This document shows positions 23,594 through 32,135 of a DNA stretch of 64,000 nt, piece after piece. Position numbers and translations under genes: made by a program. The stretch's first letter is position 1, and each line of letters opens with the position of its first letter. The DNA comes from Gammaproteobacteria bacterium HGW-Gammaproteobacteria-15 (GTDB taxonomy: Bacteria; Pseudomonadota; Gammaproteobacteria; Enterobacterales; Alteromonadaceae), in the NCBI GenBank assembly GCA_002840125.1, contig PGZF01000005.1, positions 682,001-746,000 on the forward strand. The letters run 5' to 3'. The notes under the pieces were generated by a model, which saw only the letters and a list, made by a program, of their open reading frames with translations, had not been told where the DNA came from and searched no databases.

Positions 23594-24712
23594 TTACAAC
23601 AGTAGCCAACCAAGTAATAAGCTGCCGGCAAATACCGGCAGCGACCAGTAGTGAAACTCGCGCCACAGCCCCGCTTGTTTGCTAAGCCGAAGTGCAATTA
23701 AATTGGCCAGTGAGCCAATAGCCAAACCAAAGCCGCCCACAGTTACCCCCCAGCTAAGTGCACGCCAGTCATCAGCAAAATGCTGCAGAAAAATTGCTGC
23801 CGGTACATTAGAAATAAGCTGCGACAATAGCGCAGCCCCCGTATAGCTGCCATTTGGCAGGGCAACTAACTGCATCGCCAATTGCTGCAACAGTGGTAAT
23901 TGTGCCAGCAAACCCAAGTCGATAAACATCAGCATAAATACCAGCAGCAGTAGCCAGTCGATCCCCGTTACCACGCTGCGCTTTAGCAACACATACAGCG
24001 CCAGTACCAGCAACGCAGCATAGGGCGCTAACTGATATTCCATCGCCAGAATAAATAGCGGGTAACCAGCCAGTGACCAGCCAAACAAGTGGCGGTTATC
24101 ATGGCTGCTGTTATGCGGCACTGAGATACTCAGCTTGTGGCCACTAAATGCGGCACAGCTTAATAACAGGATCAGCAACAACAAACTCAGCGCTAACGGC
24201 GCCATCATCAGTGTGAACTGCCAGAAGCTGTAACCGGAAGCCTGCCACAGCAGCAGGTTTTGCGGGTTGCCAATGGGCGTAAGGCTGGAACCGGCATTCA
24301 CCGCCAGCGCCAGAAAAATAATTAACCGCCCCGCCGGCACGCCGGTTAAGCGGCCAATACTTAAGCTGATTGGCAGCAAAATAAACAACGCCACATCGTT
24401 GGTTACTATGGCAGATAACAATGCTGCAAATAACACCAACAGTATTGCCAGCATACGCTGTGAATGGCAAAGCTGCAGCAGCCAGGCCGCAAACCGCACA
24501 AGGTAGCCACTGTCTTCCAACGCCCGGCTTAGCAACATTAAACCCGCCAGCGCCGCTACCGTATGCCAGTCAACCAACGCAAACAGGCCCGCCGGTGCTG
24601 TTGGCTTAAGCCATAACAACAGTGGCAGCAGCAGTAGCAACGCCAGTAACAAATAATCTTCCGTAACACGGGATAACACCCGGCGTATCAGTGGCATAGT
24701 AGTAAAAGGCAT
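23594..24712 (-). CDS. Ion-transporter-superfamily permease (ArsB/NhaD/SLC13-like)
   Basis: A 372-residue protein with about ten transmembrane helices. The motif VNAGSSLTPIGNPQNLLLW (about residue 140) and the repeat-related SAIVTNDVALFILLPI and SQLISNVPAAIFLQHF are the two inverted re-entrant hairpins of the ion transporter superfamily, with the conserved TND/SNVP and GNP signatures. Family members move anions such as dicarboxylates, arsenite or sulfate, or exchange Na+ and H+. The substrate cannot be told. The sequence is shorter than ArsB (about 430 residues), and no ars genes are near. It is convergent with the membrane protein gene before it. Confidence 0.8.
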   Translation of the reverse strand: MPFTTMPLIRRVLSRVTEDYLLLALLLLLPLLLWLKPTAPAGLFALVDWHTVAALAGLMLLSRALEDSGYLVRFAAWLLQLCHSQRMLAILLVLFAALLSAIVTNDVALFILLPISLSIGRLTGVPAGRLIIFLALAVNAGSSLTPIGNPQNLLLWQASGYSFWQFTLMMAPLALSLLLLILLLSCAAFSGHKLSISVPHNSSHDNRHLFGWSLAGYPLFILAMEYQLAPYAALLVLALYVLLKRSVVTGIDWLLLLVFMLMFIDLGLLAQLPLLQQLAMQLVALPNGSYTGAALLSQLISNVPAAIFLQHFADDWRALSWGVTVGGFGLAIGSLANLIALRLSKQAGLWREFHYWSLPVFAGSLLLGWLLL

Positions 24713-24807
24713 AAGGTAAATTATGCGGCTATTCTAGCGCGAATGCTGACGCCAGTGCCGGGATATTGTAATGTAACCAGCATGCAATATTTAGAATAAG
24801 GTTAACC

Positions 24808-25209
24808 ATGAAAAAAGCCTTTATCGCCGCCCTGCTGGCTACCGTATCATCTGCTGCCATCGCCGATGTAGACAGCGTGCTGCACTTTACCCCCACACCG
24901 TTTAAAGACACCGTGCTTAACTGCGAGCGCGACAAACATATTACGCCCAAGCGCAGTGCGCTGATTTTAGAAAATTATGCCCTGATGGCAGCCAATAACG
25001 GCGAGCGGGTGGCACTGGTAACACTGCGTAATGACGCATCCGGCCAGCGTATTTATAATCAGGAGCATATTGTCGCCGTATTGGGCGATTGCAGCCGGGT
25101 GTTACCCCATGCTTTTGAATTACGGCTGGATGCCCGTGAACAACGCTCGCTGCAAATCTATTTCGGCAAACAGCAGCAACCTGTTTTGCAATTGCTTAGC
25201 GGTGAGTGA
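24808..25209 (+). CDS. Small exported hypothetical protein
   Basis: A 133-residue protein with a signal peptide (MKKAFIAALLATVSSAAIA) and a mature region of about 113 residues containing two cysteines (LNCERD and LGDCSR) that could form a disulfide. The pattern of short strands suggests a small beta sandwich. I recognise no family. The ribosome binding site is AAGG about seven bases before the ATG. It is the last ordinary gene before the accessory island. Confidence 0.6.
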   Translation: MKKAFIAALLATVSSAAIADVDSVLHFTPTPFKDTVLNCERDKHITPKRSALILENYALMAANNGERVALVTLRNDASGQRIYNQEHIVAVLGDCSRVLPHAFELRLDAREQRSLQIYFGKQQQPVLQLLSGE

Positions 25210-25333
25210 AGCAGCGATTGGGTAGGTAGATATGTATGAAGCTTTTCTATATGCATCATGCTTGTCATATATATAGATAATCACCAAATTTATAGATAAC
25301 AGATAAAACATGTATAGTTTTTTTATACATATA

Positions 25334-25469
25334 GCGCCAGCAGGCACAGGTGCAGTTTTACCATAAAGCTTTTACCAATCTGGCACTGATCACCCTACCG
25401 GCAACAGTGCTGGTGATTATGTGGCAGGCCGTGTCGAAGCAAGCGCTGTGGTGAGGTTGGAGTAACCAG
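25334..25469 (+). repeat. Left 136-bp direct repeat flanking hipBA
   Basis: This segment and 27410-27545 align end to end without gaps at about 89 per cent identity (roughly 15 differences in 136). Both begin GCGCCAGCAGG and end near GGAGTAACCA. Read on the plus strand, each encodes the same membrane-like C-terminus containing QFYHKAFTNLALITLPATVL and ending SKQALW then stop (TGA here, TAA in the other). Neither copy has an upstream gene to belong to. They look like 3' ends of one unidentified gene left at the borders of the hipBA insertion. Between 25210 and 25333 I see only AT-rich non-coding DNA. Confidence 0.8.
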
Positions 25470-25528
25470 CCTTCATGTTGATCTGCCCCATTAATTCGAC
25501 GCTTTGTGTCTTCGATACTCGTATTAAC

Positions 25529-26860
25529 TTAGGAAAAATCAGCCAATTTCTTGTTAAGGTTATTCATTCCATCAAAGATGCTGTCGCTTACCAGAGAGGG
25601 GAAGTCTTTCGGTAATTCTGCCGCAGCTTTCCCAATAACGCTATCAACGCTGTTATGCACCTCTGACAATACATCAAGCACCAGGTAATCAGATAATCCG
25701 AGCCGCTTACCAAATTCCAGCCACTGACGCGGCACCAGGTTAAAAACGTGATAGTGTCGATTCTTCGACTCAACCGCCATGGCAAGTTTTACGCGCTGCT
25801 TTGGCATCTGATTGGCTTTTTTTCCTATTACCGGGTGTGCCGATAGCACATCGTAAAGGGGTGTCATGGCATAGTTACTCTGACGCTGAAGAAATATCGA
25901 AAAGTTTTTTGCATGGCCATCCGTTGCCGCCATTAGCCAAAAAACGACTAAGGTTTTAAAGAAATTCCGGCAGTCTGCATCCGCATTGCTACTAAACCTT
26001 AGTTTTTGCATGATATCCCGTGCCGTAGGACCGCCATCTTCTTCATATTTGCGAAGGGAATTAGCCCCAAAAGCCTGGCACATATCTTCTTGTGGTATGC
26101 GCAGAAGTCTGCCAGCTTGTGGATCAAATCTTCTATCAAACCGCTGAACCGATAACACCTTAACCGGGCCGATATCATCATTGAACACCAATGGCTCGCA
26201 TTTGGCGACAGGTAGGCCGAAATGGTGAACGATGCGCGAGCATAGCCACTCGTTCTCTACCGAGGTGGACATATCGGCTGCCATGTTGCCAACTAAACCA
26301 AGCGGTAGCTTAAGAATATGTGTTGTTGCTGTCGCACCTTCAGGCAGCCACCAGGTATCAGCGAAATAAAGCAAAGCGTTCTTTTCCTGAGCGCCAGCAA
26401 TCGACAGTCTTAGTCCATCATGGTGATGTGGTAAATTTACCGGTCTGTCCGATGTGGTATTTCTTAAGATCTGCGCTATTTCTGCTTCTTGTAATGCGTA
26501 ACCTACTATGCCTTCGTCTGGTGGTATCTCCGAGCCAGCCGGTACCAACTGAATAGCGCCTACACAATCACGGCCTACAGCGCTAAGCAGATCGGCCGTA
26601 TCGGTAGAACGGGCTTTGAACTTTACCGCAATGCGACGACGTATCGCATCTGCATCCGGCAACAGATTATCAAAGTAGTTTTGTACCACATCACCGCTAT
26701 AAATCAGGTTACCCGGCACAAGCGGCAACGACAGCGACAAGCTTCGCGCATATTCACTGAACGCCCATTCATCGTAATACTGAAATAGCTTTTTGCCCGG
26801 TTGCCATACGCCAACCCGCAGTCCATTCATTAATACATCAAGCTTGGTAGTTTTACTCAT
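25529..26860 (-). CDS. hipA: HipA-family serine/threonine kinase toxin
   Basis: A 443-residue HipA-type kinase. The N-terminal subdomain carries the DAIRRRIA region; the ATP-binding loop is SIAGAQEKNALLYF (about residue 150); the catalytic ATDGHAKNFSIFL (about 310) holds the Asp, and MTPLYDVLSA the metal-binding Asp. E. coli HipA phosphorylates glutamyl-tRNA synthetase and causes growth arrest and persistence. The ATG follows the hipB stop codon directly (TAAATG), so the toxin is translationally coupled to its antitoxin. All motifs are intact, so it is probably active. It lies between two direct repeats in an island downstream of glmS. Confidence 0.95.
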   Translation of the reverse strand: MSKTTKLDVLMNGLRVGVWQPGKKLFQYYDEWAFSEYARSLSLSLPLVPGNLIYSGDVVQNYFDNLLPDADAIRRRIAVKFKARSTDTADLLSAVGRDCVGAIQLVPAGSEIPPDEGIVGYALQEAEIAQILRNTTSDRPVNLPHHHDGLRLSIAGAQEKNALLYFADTWWLPEGATATTHILKLPLGLVGNMAADMSTSVENEWLCSRIVHHFGLPVAKCEPLVFNDDIGPVKVLSVQRFDRRFDPQAGRLLRIPQEDMCQAFGANSLRKYEEDGGPTARDIMQKLRFSSNADADCRNFFKTLVVFWLMAATDGHAKNFSIFLQRQSNYAMTPLYDVLSAHPVIGKKANQMPKQRVKLAMAVESKNRHYHVFNLVPRQWLEFGKRLGLSDYLVLDVLSEVHNSVDSVIGKAAAELPKDFPSLVSDSIFDGMNNLNKKLADFS

Positions 26861-27265
26861 TTACCAGCTCGACTTCTTACCGGTTGGTTTAACGATTACC
26901 TGCGGTTTATCTGTTGAACCGGATGAGTCTGATTTACTGCTTTTGCTAGCAACATCCCGCTTGTCAGGTTTTTCGCTTGCTAATCGACGCTGCTGAACAA
27001 TCGTTTTGTCTTTTGTCTGCCAAGCTTCTCGCGGTAGTGCATTTAAGCCGGGCGTAAATTTTACTAATAGTTGCGCCTGGAACAGCTTTAATATCAGCAT
27101 AAAGCGCTCAACACTAACCTTCTCCGGCGCTTTTTCGATACGAGCGTAAGCTTGCTGCGATATGCCAAGCAGTTCGCCCGCTTGCGTCTGGGTATAGCCG
27201 GCTTGCCTTCTTAGCCCCTCTACAAACGCGCTCAGTTGTGAAGGTGATAGTAATGGGTAGTCCAT
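26861..27265 (-). CDS. hipB: HipB-type antitoxin and repressor
   Basis: A 134-residue protein with an N-terminal Cro/C1-type helix-turn-helix (residues 8-62: FVEGLRRQAGYTQTQAGELL, then GISQQAYARIEK) and an unusually long, polar, Lys/Ser-rich tail of about 60 residues. E. coli HipB is 88 residues, so this tail is extra. HipB binds HipA and represses the operon by binding several palindromes; four matching sites lie just upstream (27284-27383). The disordered tail is the likely site for Lon-type proteolysis, which is inference. Confidence 0.92.
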   Translation of the reverse strand: MDYPLLSPSQLSAFVEGLRRQAGYTQTQAGELLGISQQAYARIEKAPEKVSVERFMLILKLFQAQLLVKFTPGLNALPREAWQTKDKTIVQQRRLASEKPDKRDVASKSSKSDSSGSTDKPQVIVKPTGKKSSW

Positions 27266-27283
27266 AAGTTCGCCGCCGCAAAG

Positions 27284-27383
27284 TACAACACTGATGTTGT
27301 AACTATGCTTTACAACATATGTATTGTAAAGCCTAAATACAACATATTTGATGTATTCATTTCTTACAACATATAGGTTGTAA
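27284..27383. promoter_or_regulatory. Four-site operator array of hipBA
   Basis: Four palindromes built on TTACAAC...GTTGTAA are centred at about 27292.5, 27319.5, 27346.5 and 27373.5, exactly 27 bp apart. Site 1 is TACAACA-CTGA-TGTTGTA; site 4 is TTACAAC-ATATAG-GTTGTAA; sites 2 and 3 are more degenerate. The array lies directly upstream of hipB. Multiple operators are the norm for hipBA, and even spacing favours cooperative HipB-HipA binding. Confidence 0.8.
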
Positions 27384-27409
27384 ATTCAAGATGCAGGAGA
27401 AAGGTCACC

Positions 27410-27545
27410 GCGCCAGCAGGTACTCGTGCAGTTTTACCATAAAGCGTTTACCAATCTGGCACTAATCACCCTACCGGCAACCGTGCTGATGATTATATGG
27501 TTAGCCGTGTCGAAGCAAGCGCTTTGGTAAGTTTGGAGTAACCAA
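27410..27545 (+). repeat. Right 136-bp direct repeat flanking hipBA
   Basis: Second copy of the repeat at 25334-25469, at an exact offset of 2076 bp. The encoded C-terminal peptide differs at only a few positions (for example Val to Met and Gln to Leu in the helix), and the stop is TAA. Most other changes are silent third-base changes, so both copies descend from a sequence that was under protein-level selection. Confidence 0.8.
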
Positions 27546-27585
27546 CGTTAATATCGACCCAATTATTTATAAATAATAGCTGGGC

Positions 27586-28620
27586 CTAATCAACGATTCG
27601 CGTTCGTAGTACCCCAGTAGGACAAGGGTATATTTCAAAAACGGATACATGTGATAGCTCACGATTTTCCCGAATAGTATTTACTACTGCTTTTCGGTCT
27701 TCAGAGCTTATCACATATCCTAGATAAACACTTTTAAAGGCGGAGAAGGGAATTTCCGTACAGTATATTGCTTTCGCACGATCGACAAAAAAACCATTAC
27801 AGTTTCTTTTGGTTAGTTTACATTTGTCGAGCGGATAAGTTATTCGTTTTTCGTTCTCATATGCCCACTGCTCACTTTTAGTATATAGAATTGATTGATT
27901 AATTTGCTGCTCTGAAAAGTAGGTTGTTAACTCTTGCCCTAGCTCGACAATTTGATCATTTGCATTGGTACCCCGCTTAATATAAACACCGTTAATACGC
28001 ATGGTACCTTCAAAATAACTAAACTGAAGTCTATCTTCTGGAGCATAGGAAACAGATTGAGGTTTATTTTGATTAAGGTATGGATGATTAGGAAAAAATT
28101 CGATACAAATCCCTCTACCATTTGCACCGTAGTGACACCACATTAAAGGATCTAAATAGTCCTGAGCTAAACTTAATACACCATAATTAAGACTTACCAT
28201 GTTGATAAGTTGAGAGTTAATGGCTGTAATTGCTTGAAAAAACTCACTTTCTTCAAAATCGCTCTTGCTAATCTTTTTTCCGTCAAACAACCCCGGAAAC
28301 ATGTCTGGTGTATATCTCGGTGAGTTGTAGTTGTGTTTTAGATGTCGTAAAACGTACTCTGCTGAAGGCTTCTGGCCATCAAGGTTGTCTTGCTGTAACT
28401 GTGTTTCGGCAACGTGAAGATCTGCTGGAGAAAACTCGTTAAAGTAGGCTAAACACTTTGTTTCTGAAAGCACATCGTTAAGAGCGCTAGGCTGTGTCGC
28501 CCTGAAAGTGCCATCTTTAAATGGTGCAAGTCTGACCGTTCGGTTAGGGCCGTTTTCTCCACACTCAGTTAAACCCAAATATTTACAAAGTACTGGGTTA
28601 AAATCATTGCTTTTATTCAT
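27586..28620 (-). CDS. DUF2971 family protein
   Basis: A 344-residue protein of the DUF2971 group. Recognisable segments are SALNDVLSETKC (after an FRATQP strand), LMWCHYGANGRGICIEF (the WxHYxxxxxGxCIxF core) and YTKSEQWAYENEKRI, with a final AIYCTEIPFSAFKSVYLGY. Members are scattered in accessory islands, often near toxin or defence genes; the activity is unknown. Its AT-rich codon use differs from the chromosomal genes around the island, consistent with recent acquisition. The start is the ATG at 28620; a TTG six codons earlier is possible. Confidence 0.8.
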   Translation of the reverse strand: MNKSNDFNPVLCKYLGLTECGENGPNRTVRLAPFKDGTFRATQPSALNDVLSETKCLAYFNEFSPADLHVAETQLQQDNLDGQKPSAEYVLRHLKHNYNSPRYTPDMFPGLFDGKKISKSDFEESEFFQAITAINSQLINMVSLNYGVLSLAQDYLDPLMWCHYGANGRGICIEFFPNHPYLNQNKPQSVSYAPEDRLQFSYFEGTMRINGVYIKRGTNANDQIVELGQELTTYFSEQQINQSILYTKSEQWAYENEKRITYPLDKCKLTKRNCNGFFVDRAKAIYCTEIPFSAFKSVYLGYVISSEDRKAVVNTIRENRELSHVSVFEIYPCPTGVLRTRIVD

Positions 28621-28716
28621 CAGAAAAATAAACCTCAAGTATTCAAATGTTAACCTAAGCTAAGCTGAGGAATAAGCAAAGCGATTTTTGGTACAAGGGC
28701 AGTTTGGTGTAAAGGC

Positions 28717-29013
28717 TCAAGATTTACGATTATGCCAGAAGCCTGGCTTGCGGCTTTGGTGCATGACTGCAACTACAAACAGCTCGTTATTAAATGGCAA
28801 GTACACTACGGCGAATGGAAAACGATGCAGAAGAAAACGGCGTGCTTTTTTGCCGAACTTTGGTCAGCTAAGAGGCATCTGGCTGATTAAACTGTAGGCA
28901 GTTTCGAGTTCATTGATAAAGTCGTCACCTAAACCATTCAGCTGCAGCTGATACCAATTGTAGGCGTCTGCAATATCCTGAAAAACAGCCGGGTGAAACT
29001 TAACCGGCATCAT
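28717..29013 (-). pseudogene. RelE/ParE-family toxin interrupted by an in-frame TGA
   Basis: Reading from ATG 29013, 49 codons encode a RelE/ParE N-terminus (VKFHPAVFQDIADAYNWY, then GLGDDFINELETAYSLI), followed by TGA at 28864-28866 and a further 48 codons in the same frame: PKFGKKARRFLLHRFPFAVV, then VVAVMHQSRKPGFWHNRKS and a stop. The second half carries the family's conserved His-Ser-Arg-x-Pro-x-(Y/F)W ending. A single change of TGG (Trp, expected in PLSWPKF) to TGA explains the break. The start overlaps the antitoxin stop by four bases (ATGA). The toxin is therefore probably dead while its antitoxin is intact. A recoding event is much less likely. Confidence 0.85.
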
Positions 29014-29243
29014 TTAGACTGATCTTTGCCGAGCTGCTTTTTAATATCCTGCCACGACACAGCCGTAACATAGCCTGCTTCAATTTCACCTACACGCTGC
29101 TCGGCCAGCTTCTGCCAGTACTGTTCATCATCGTCGTCCTGCTGCAGATCAAGGCTGGCGATCAGCGCATGCGCAAGTTTTGCACGCTCATCTGCACTCA
29201 GGCTTTTGCTGGAGGCCAGTACTTGCTCGAATAAAGTTGTCAT
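29010..29243 (-). CDS. Addiction-module antitoxin (Unstab_antitox family)
   Basis: A 77-residue antitoxin of the 'putative addiction module component' family, with LSADERAKLAHALIASLD and the acidic segment DDDDEQYW followed by a C-terminal toxin-wrapping helix. It normally neutralises the downstream RelE/ParE toxin and represses the operon. The frame is intact, whereas the toxin that overlaps its last codons contains a nonsense mutation. The gene sits just downstream of glmS, within the accessory island. Confidence 0.88.
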   Translation of the reverse strand: MTTLFEQVLASSKSLSADERAKLAHALIASLDLQQDDDDEQYWQKLAEQRVGEIEAGYVTAVSWQDIKKQLGKDQSK

Positions 29244-29316
29244 GTGCTGTTACCTTAACGCTACGAAATTTTGATTGTAGCAGCTTGGTAAGTTGAACCA
29301 AGCCAGCAAAGCAGCA

Positions 29317-29362
29317 ATAAAAAAGGCCATCACAATATGTTGTTGATGGCCTTAGTATTTTT
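29317..29362 (-). terminator. Terminator of glmS
   Basis: AAGGCCATCA (29323-29332) pairs with TGATGGCCTT (29344-29353), with A and T runs outside the stem on both sides. It is about 20 bases beyond the glmS stop codon and can work in both directions. The usual Tn7 insertion point, about 25 bp after glmS, would fall at this hairpin; no Tn7 end sequence is visible. Confidence 0.8.
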
Positions 29363-29372
29363 TGCCGCAGTT

Positions 29373-31202
29373 TTATTCCACCGTAACAGATTTCGCTAGG
29401 TTACGTGGCTGGTCTACGTCGGTGCCTTTGATAATGGCGACGTAGTAGCTGAGTAACTGCAGTGGCAGGGTGTAAACGATGGGTGCCAGAATGTCGGCGA
29501 CGTGCGGTACGTTGATTACCCGCATGGTAGCGTCTGACTGGAATTTAGCATCGGCGTCGGCGAATACGTACAGAATACCGCCGCGGGCGCGCACTTCTTC
29601 AACGTTCGATTTTAGCTTTTCCAGCAGGTCGTTATTCGGTGCTACCACAATAATCGGCATTTGGGCGTCGATTAGCGCCAGTGGGCCGTGTTTTAACTCG
29701 CCGGCGGCGTAAGCCTCAGCGTGTATGTACGAAATTTCTTTTAGCTTTAACGCGCCTTCCATTGCTATGGGATACTGATCGCCACGGCCTAAAAACAGCG
29801 CGTGGTGTTTATCGGCAAACTCTTCGGCCAGGGCTTCAATTTGTGGTGCCAGCGTAAGGGCTTGCTCCAACTTGCCCGGTAAGCTTTTCAGTGCTTCGGT
29901 CAGCTCGCGCTGTTGTACAGCGGTTAAGCCGTTATATTTACCAATTGCCAGCGTTAACATCGCCAGGCCTACCAGCTGAGTGGTAAAGGCTTTGGTTGAG
30001 GCTACGCCAATTTCGGCGCCGGCGCGGGTCATAAAGGCCAGGTCTGATTCACGCACCAGTGATGAACCGGCCACGTTACAAATGGTTAAGCTGCCGACAT
30101 AACCGGCTTCTTTGGCCAGGCGCAGTGCCGCTAAGGTATCGGCGGTTTCGCCAGACTGGGAAATGCTTACCAGCAGGCTGTTTGGCTGCACGAACGATTT
30201 GCGGTAACGGAATTCTGAGGCAATTTCAACATTACAGGAAATGCCGCCCAAAGATTCCAACCAGTAGCGCGCTACCATGCCTGAGTGGTAGCTGGTGCCG
30301 CAAGCAACGATTTGTACGTGTTTTACTTTTTTAAACAGCTCGGCCGCGCCGTTGCCGAAGGTTTCGTCCAGCACTGAATCACTGCTTAAACGGCCTTCCA
30401 GTGTGTTGTTGATGGCGTTTGGCTGCTCGTAAATTTCTTTTAGCATAAAGTGGCGGTACTGGCCTTTGTCGCCGGCATCGTAACTTACGTTTGATTCGTG
30501 CACTTCACGCTCAATCGCGTTGCCGTTGCTATCAAAAATACGCACGCTGTGGCGGGTAATTTCCGCTACGTCGCCTTCTTCCAGGAAGATAAAGCGGCGG
30601 GTAACCGGCAGCAGCGCCAGCTGATCCGAGGCAATAAAGTTTTCACCTATACCTAAACCAATAACCAGCGGGCTGCCTGAGCGGGCAACAACAACGCGGC
30701 TGGCGTCGGTTTTGTCCAACAGTACAGTGCCATAAGCACCGTGCAGTTGCTTAACCGATTTTTGTACTGCGGCTAACAGGCTACCGGCACTTTTTAGTTC
30801 TTCTTCAACTAAATGCGCGATAACCTCGGTGTCGGTGTCGGAGGTAAACACATAGCCTTTGGCTTGTAAGGCTTCGCGCAGGGGCGCGTGGTTTTCAATA
30901 ATGCCGTTATGCACTACGGTAATATTGCTGGAAACATGCGGGTGGGCGTTACGTTCGCTTGGCTCGCCATGGGTTGCCCAGCGGGTATGGGCGATACCGG
31001 TACCGCCGGTTACCGGAGCGGCGGCTACGGCGTCGGCCAACTCTTTCACTTTACCCAGGCGGCGCAGCCGGGTTAACTCGCCGGAGCTGTTTACCACAGC
31101 CACACCGGCCGAATCATAACCCCGGTATTCAAGACGGCGTAGGCCTTCTACTAAAATATCCACTACATCACGTTGCGCTACAGCGCCGACTATTCCACAC
31201 AT
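29373..31202 (-). CDS. glmS: Glutamine-fructose-6-phosphate aminotransferase (isomerizing)
   Basis: A 609-residue enzyme making glucosamine-6-phosphate from fructose-6-phosphate and glutamine, the first step to UDP-GlcNAc. The N-terminal glutaminase domain begins [13 protein letters not shown] with nucleophile Cys2 and includes [10 protein letters not shown]; two SIS isomerase domains follow ([16 protein letters not shown] and [18 protein letters not shown]), and the protein ends [15 protein letters not shown], the conserved end used as the TnsD target of Tn7. The regulator gene upstream (31258) is 55 bases away on the same strand and probably co-transcribed. Unlike in E. coli, glmS is not next to glmU. 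Confidence 0.98.
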   Translation of the reverse strand: MCGIVGAVAQRDVVDILVEGLRRLEYRGYDSAGVAVVNSSGELTRLRRLGKVKELADAVAAAPVTGGTGIAHTRWATHGEPSERNAHPHVSSNITVVHNGIIENHAPLREALQAKGYVFTSDTDTEVIAHLVEEELKSAGSLLAAVQKSVKQLHGAYGTVLLDKTDASRVVVARSGSPLVIGLGIGENFIASDQLALLPVTRRFIFLEEGDVAEITRHSVRIFDSNGNAIEREVHESNVSYDAGDKGQYRHFMLKEIYEQPNAINNTLEGRLSSDSVLDETFGNGAAELFKKVKHVQIVACGTSYHSGMVARYWLESLGGISCNVEIASEFRYRKSFVQPNSLLVSISQSGETADTLAALRLAKEAGYVGSLTICNVAGSSLVRESDLAFMTRAGAEIGVASTKAFTTQLVGLAMLTLAIGKYNGLTAVQQRELTEALKSLPGKLEQALTLAPQIEALAEEFADKHHALFLGRGDQYPIAMEGALKLKEISYIHAEAYAAGELKHGPLALIDAQMPIIVVAPNNDLLEKLKSNVEEVRARGGILYVFADADAKFQSDATMRVINVPHVADILAPIVYTLPLQLLSYYVAIIKGTDVDQPRNLAKSVTVE

Positions 31203-31257
31203 ATTATTCTCCGGAAATCTTAAATATTATAACGTTACGTTAAAGTGTGGCGGTGAA

Positions 31258-32025
31258 TCAGGCCTGAACCCGTATTACCTTAACACCCTGTTGTTCAATT
31301 TGTTTTGCATCGGCTAACGATAAACCTTCATCGGTGATCAGCACTTTTACCATGGCCCAGGGCAATTCAAGGTTATGAATTTTGCGCCCCAGTTTGTCGG
31401 ACTCCAGCATAACGATGACTTCGCGGGCTACTTCGGCCATTACCCGGCTTAAGCTGTATAACTCGTTGTAGGTGGTGGTGCCACGGCTTAAGTCGATGCC
31501 GTCGGCGCCAATAAATAACTGGTCAAAATCATAGTTGCGCAGCATTTGTTCTGCCAGCTGGCCCTGAAAAGCTTCAGATTGCGGATCCCAGGTGCCGCCG
31601 GTCATTAATAGCGTTGGCTCGTTTTCCAGCTCGCGCAGGGTATTGGCAATAGCCAGTGAGTTTGTCATGACCACTAAGCCACGTTTTGCTGCCAGTTCAG
31701 GCAATAACGCCGCGGTAGTGCGGCCGCTGTCGATAATAATGCGGTAATGATCTTTAATCAGGCCGGCAGCGGCCTTGGCAATAGACAACTTTCGTTTTGA
31801 AACTTTCTCTAAACTGGAATCACTGACAAAATCCTGCGGCACCGGCACGGCACCACCATAACGGCGCAGCAGTAACCCGGCTTGCTCCAGCACGGTTAAG
31901 TCTTTACGAATGGTTACTTCAGAGGTATTGAACTGTTCTGCCAGTTGCTCTACCGACAATTCGCCCTGCTGCTGCAACTGGCTAACAATTAAATGCCGCC
32001 GTTGTTGGGTATTACGTTTATTCAT
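31258..32025 (-). CDS. DeoR/GlpR-family regulator, likely amino-sugar responsive
   Basis: A 255-residue repressor with a DeoR N-terminal helix-turn-helix (QRRHLIVSQLQQQGELSVEQ, then LAEQFNTSEVTIRKDLTVLE) and a DeoRC sugar-phosphate-binding domain with DSGRTTAALLP and the conserved GADGIDLSRG. It lies immediately upstream of glmS. DeoR-type proteins next to glmS in Shewanella-like genomes are thought to sense amino-sugar phosphates and control glmS; the position here supports that, but the ligand is not shown by the sequence. Confidence 0.88.
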   Translation of the reverse strand: MNKRNTQQRRHLIVSQLQQQGELSVEQLAEQFNTSEVTIRKDLTVLEQAGLLLRRYGGAVPVPQDFVSDSSLEKVSKRKLSIAKAAAGLIKDHYRIIIDSGRTTAALLPELAAKRGLVVMTNSLAIANTLRELENEPTLLMTGGTWDPQSEAFQGQLAEQMLRNYDFDQLFIGADGIDLSRGTTTYNELYSLSRVMAEVAREVIVMLESDKLGRKIHNLELPWAMVKVLITDEGLSLADAKQIEQQGVKVIRVQA

Positions 32026-32135
32026 TTCTTTCGCTTAAGTTTCAAAACGAAAGATATTTTAGCGGTATTTAAAAATTTTACAAGCCTACAACACTGAGTT
32101 GCGAAAACTAAAGAGCAGAATCAGCTATCTGCCAA

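Noticed and set aside
25334..27545. Integron attC sites as an explanation of the 136-bp repeats
   Set aside because: The repeats show no attC-like inverted core sites and conserve a reading frame instead; no integrase gene is in the window.
28688..28897. Rightward 69-codon frame with Lys/Arg-rich end
   Set aside because: It is antisense to the broken RelE-type toxin, whose conserved motifs are clear on the other strand.
29281..29372. Tn7 insertion scar after glmS
   Set aside because: The expected insertion zone holds only an intact terminator hairpin; no Tn7-end repeats or target duplication are visible.
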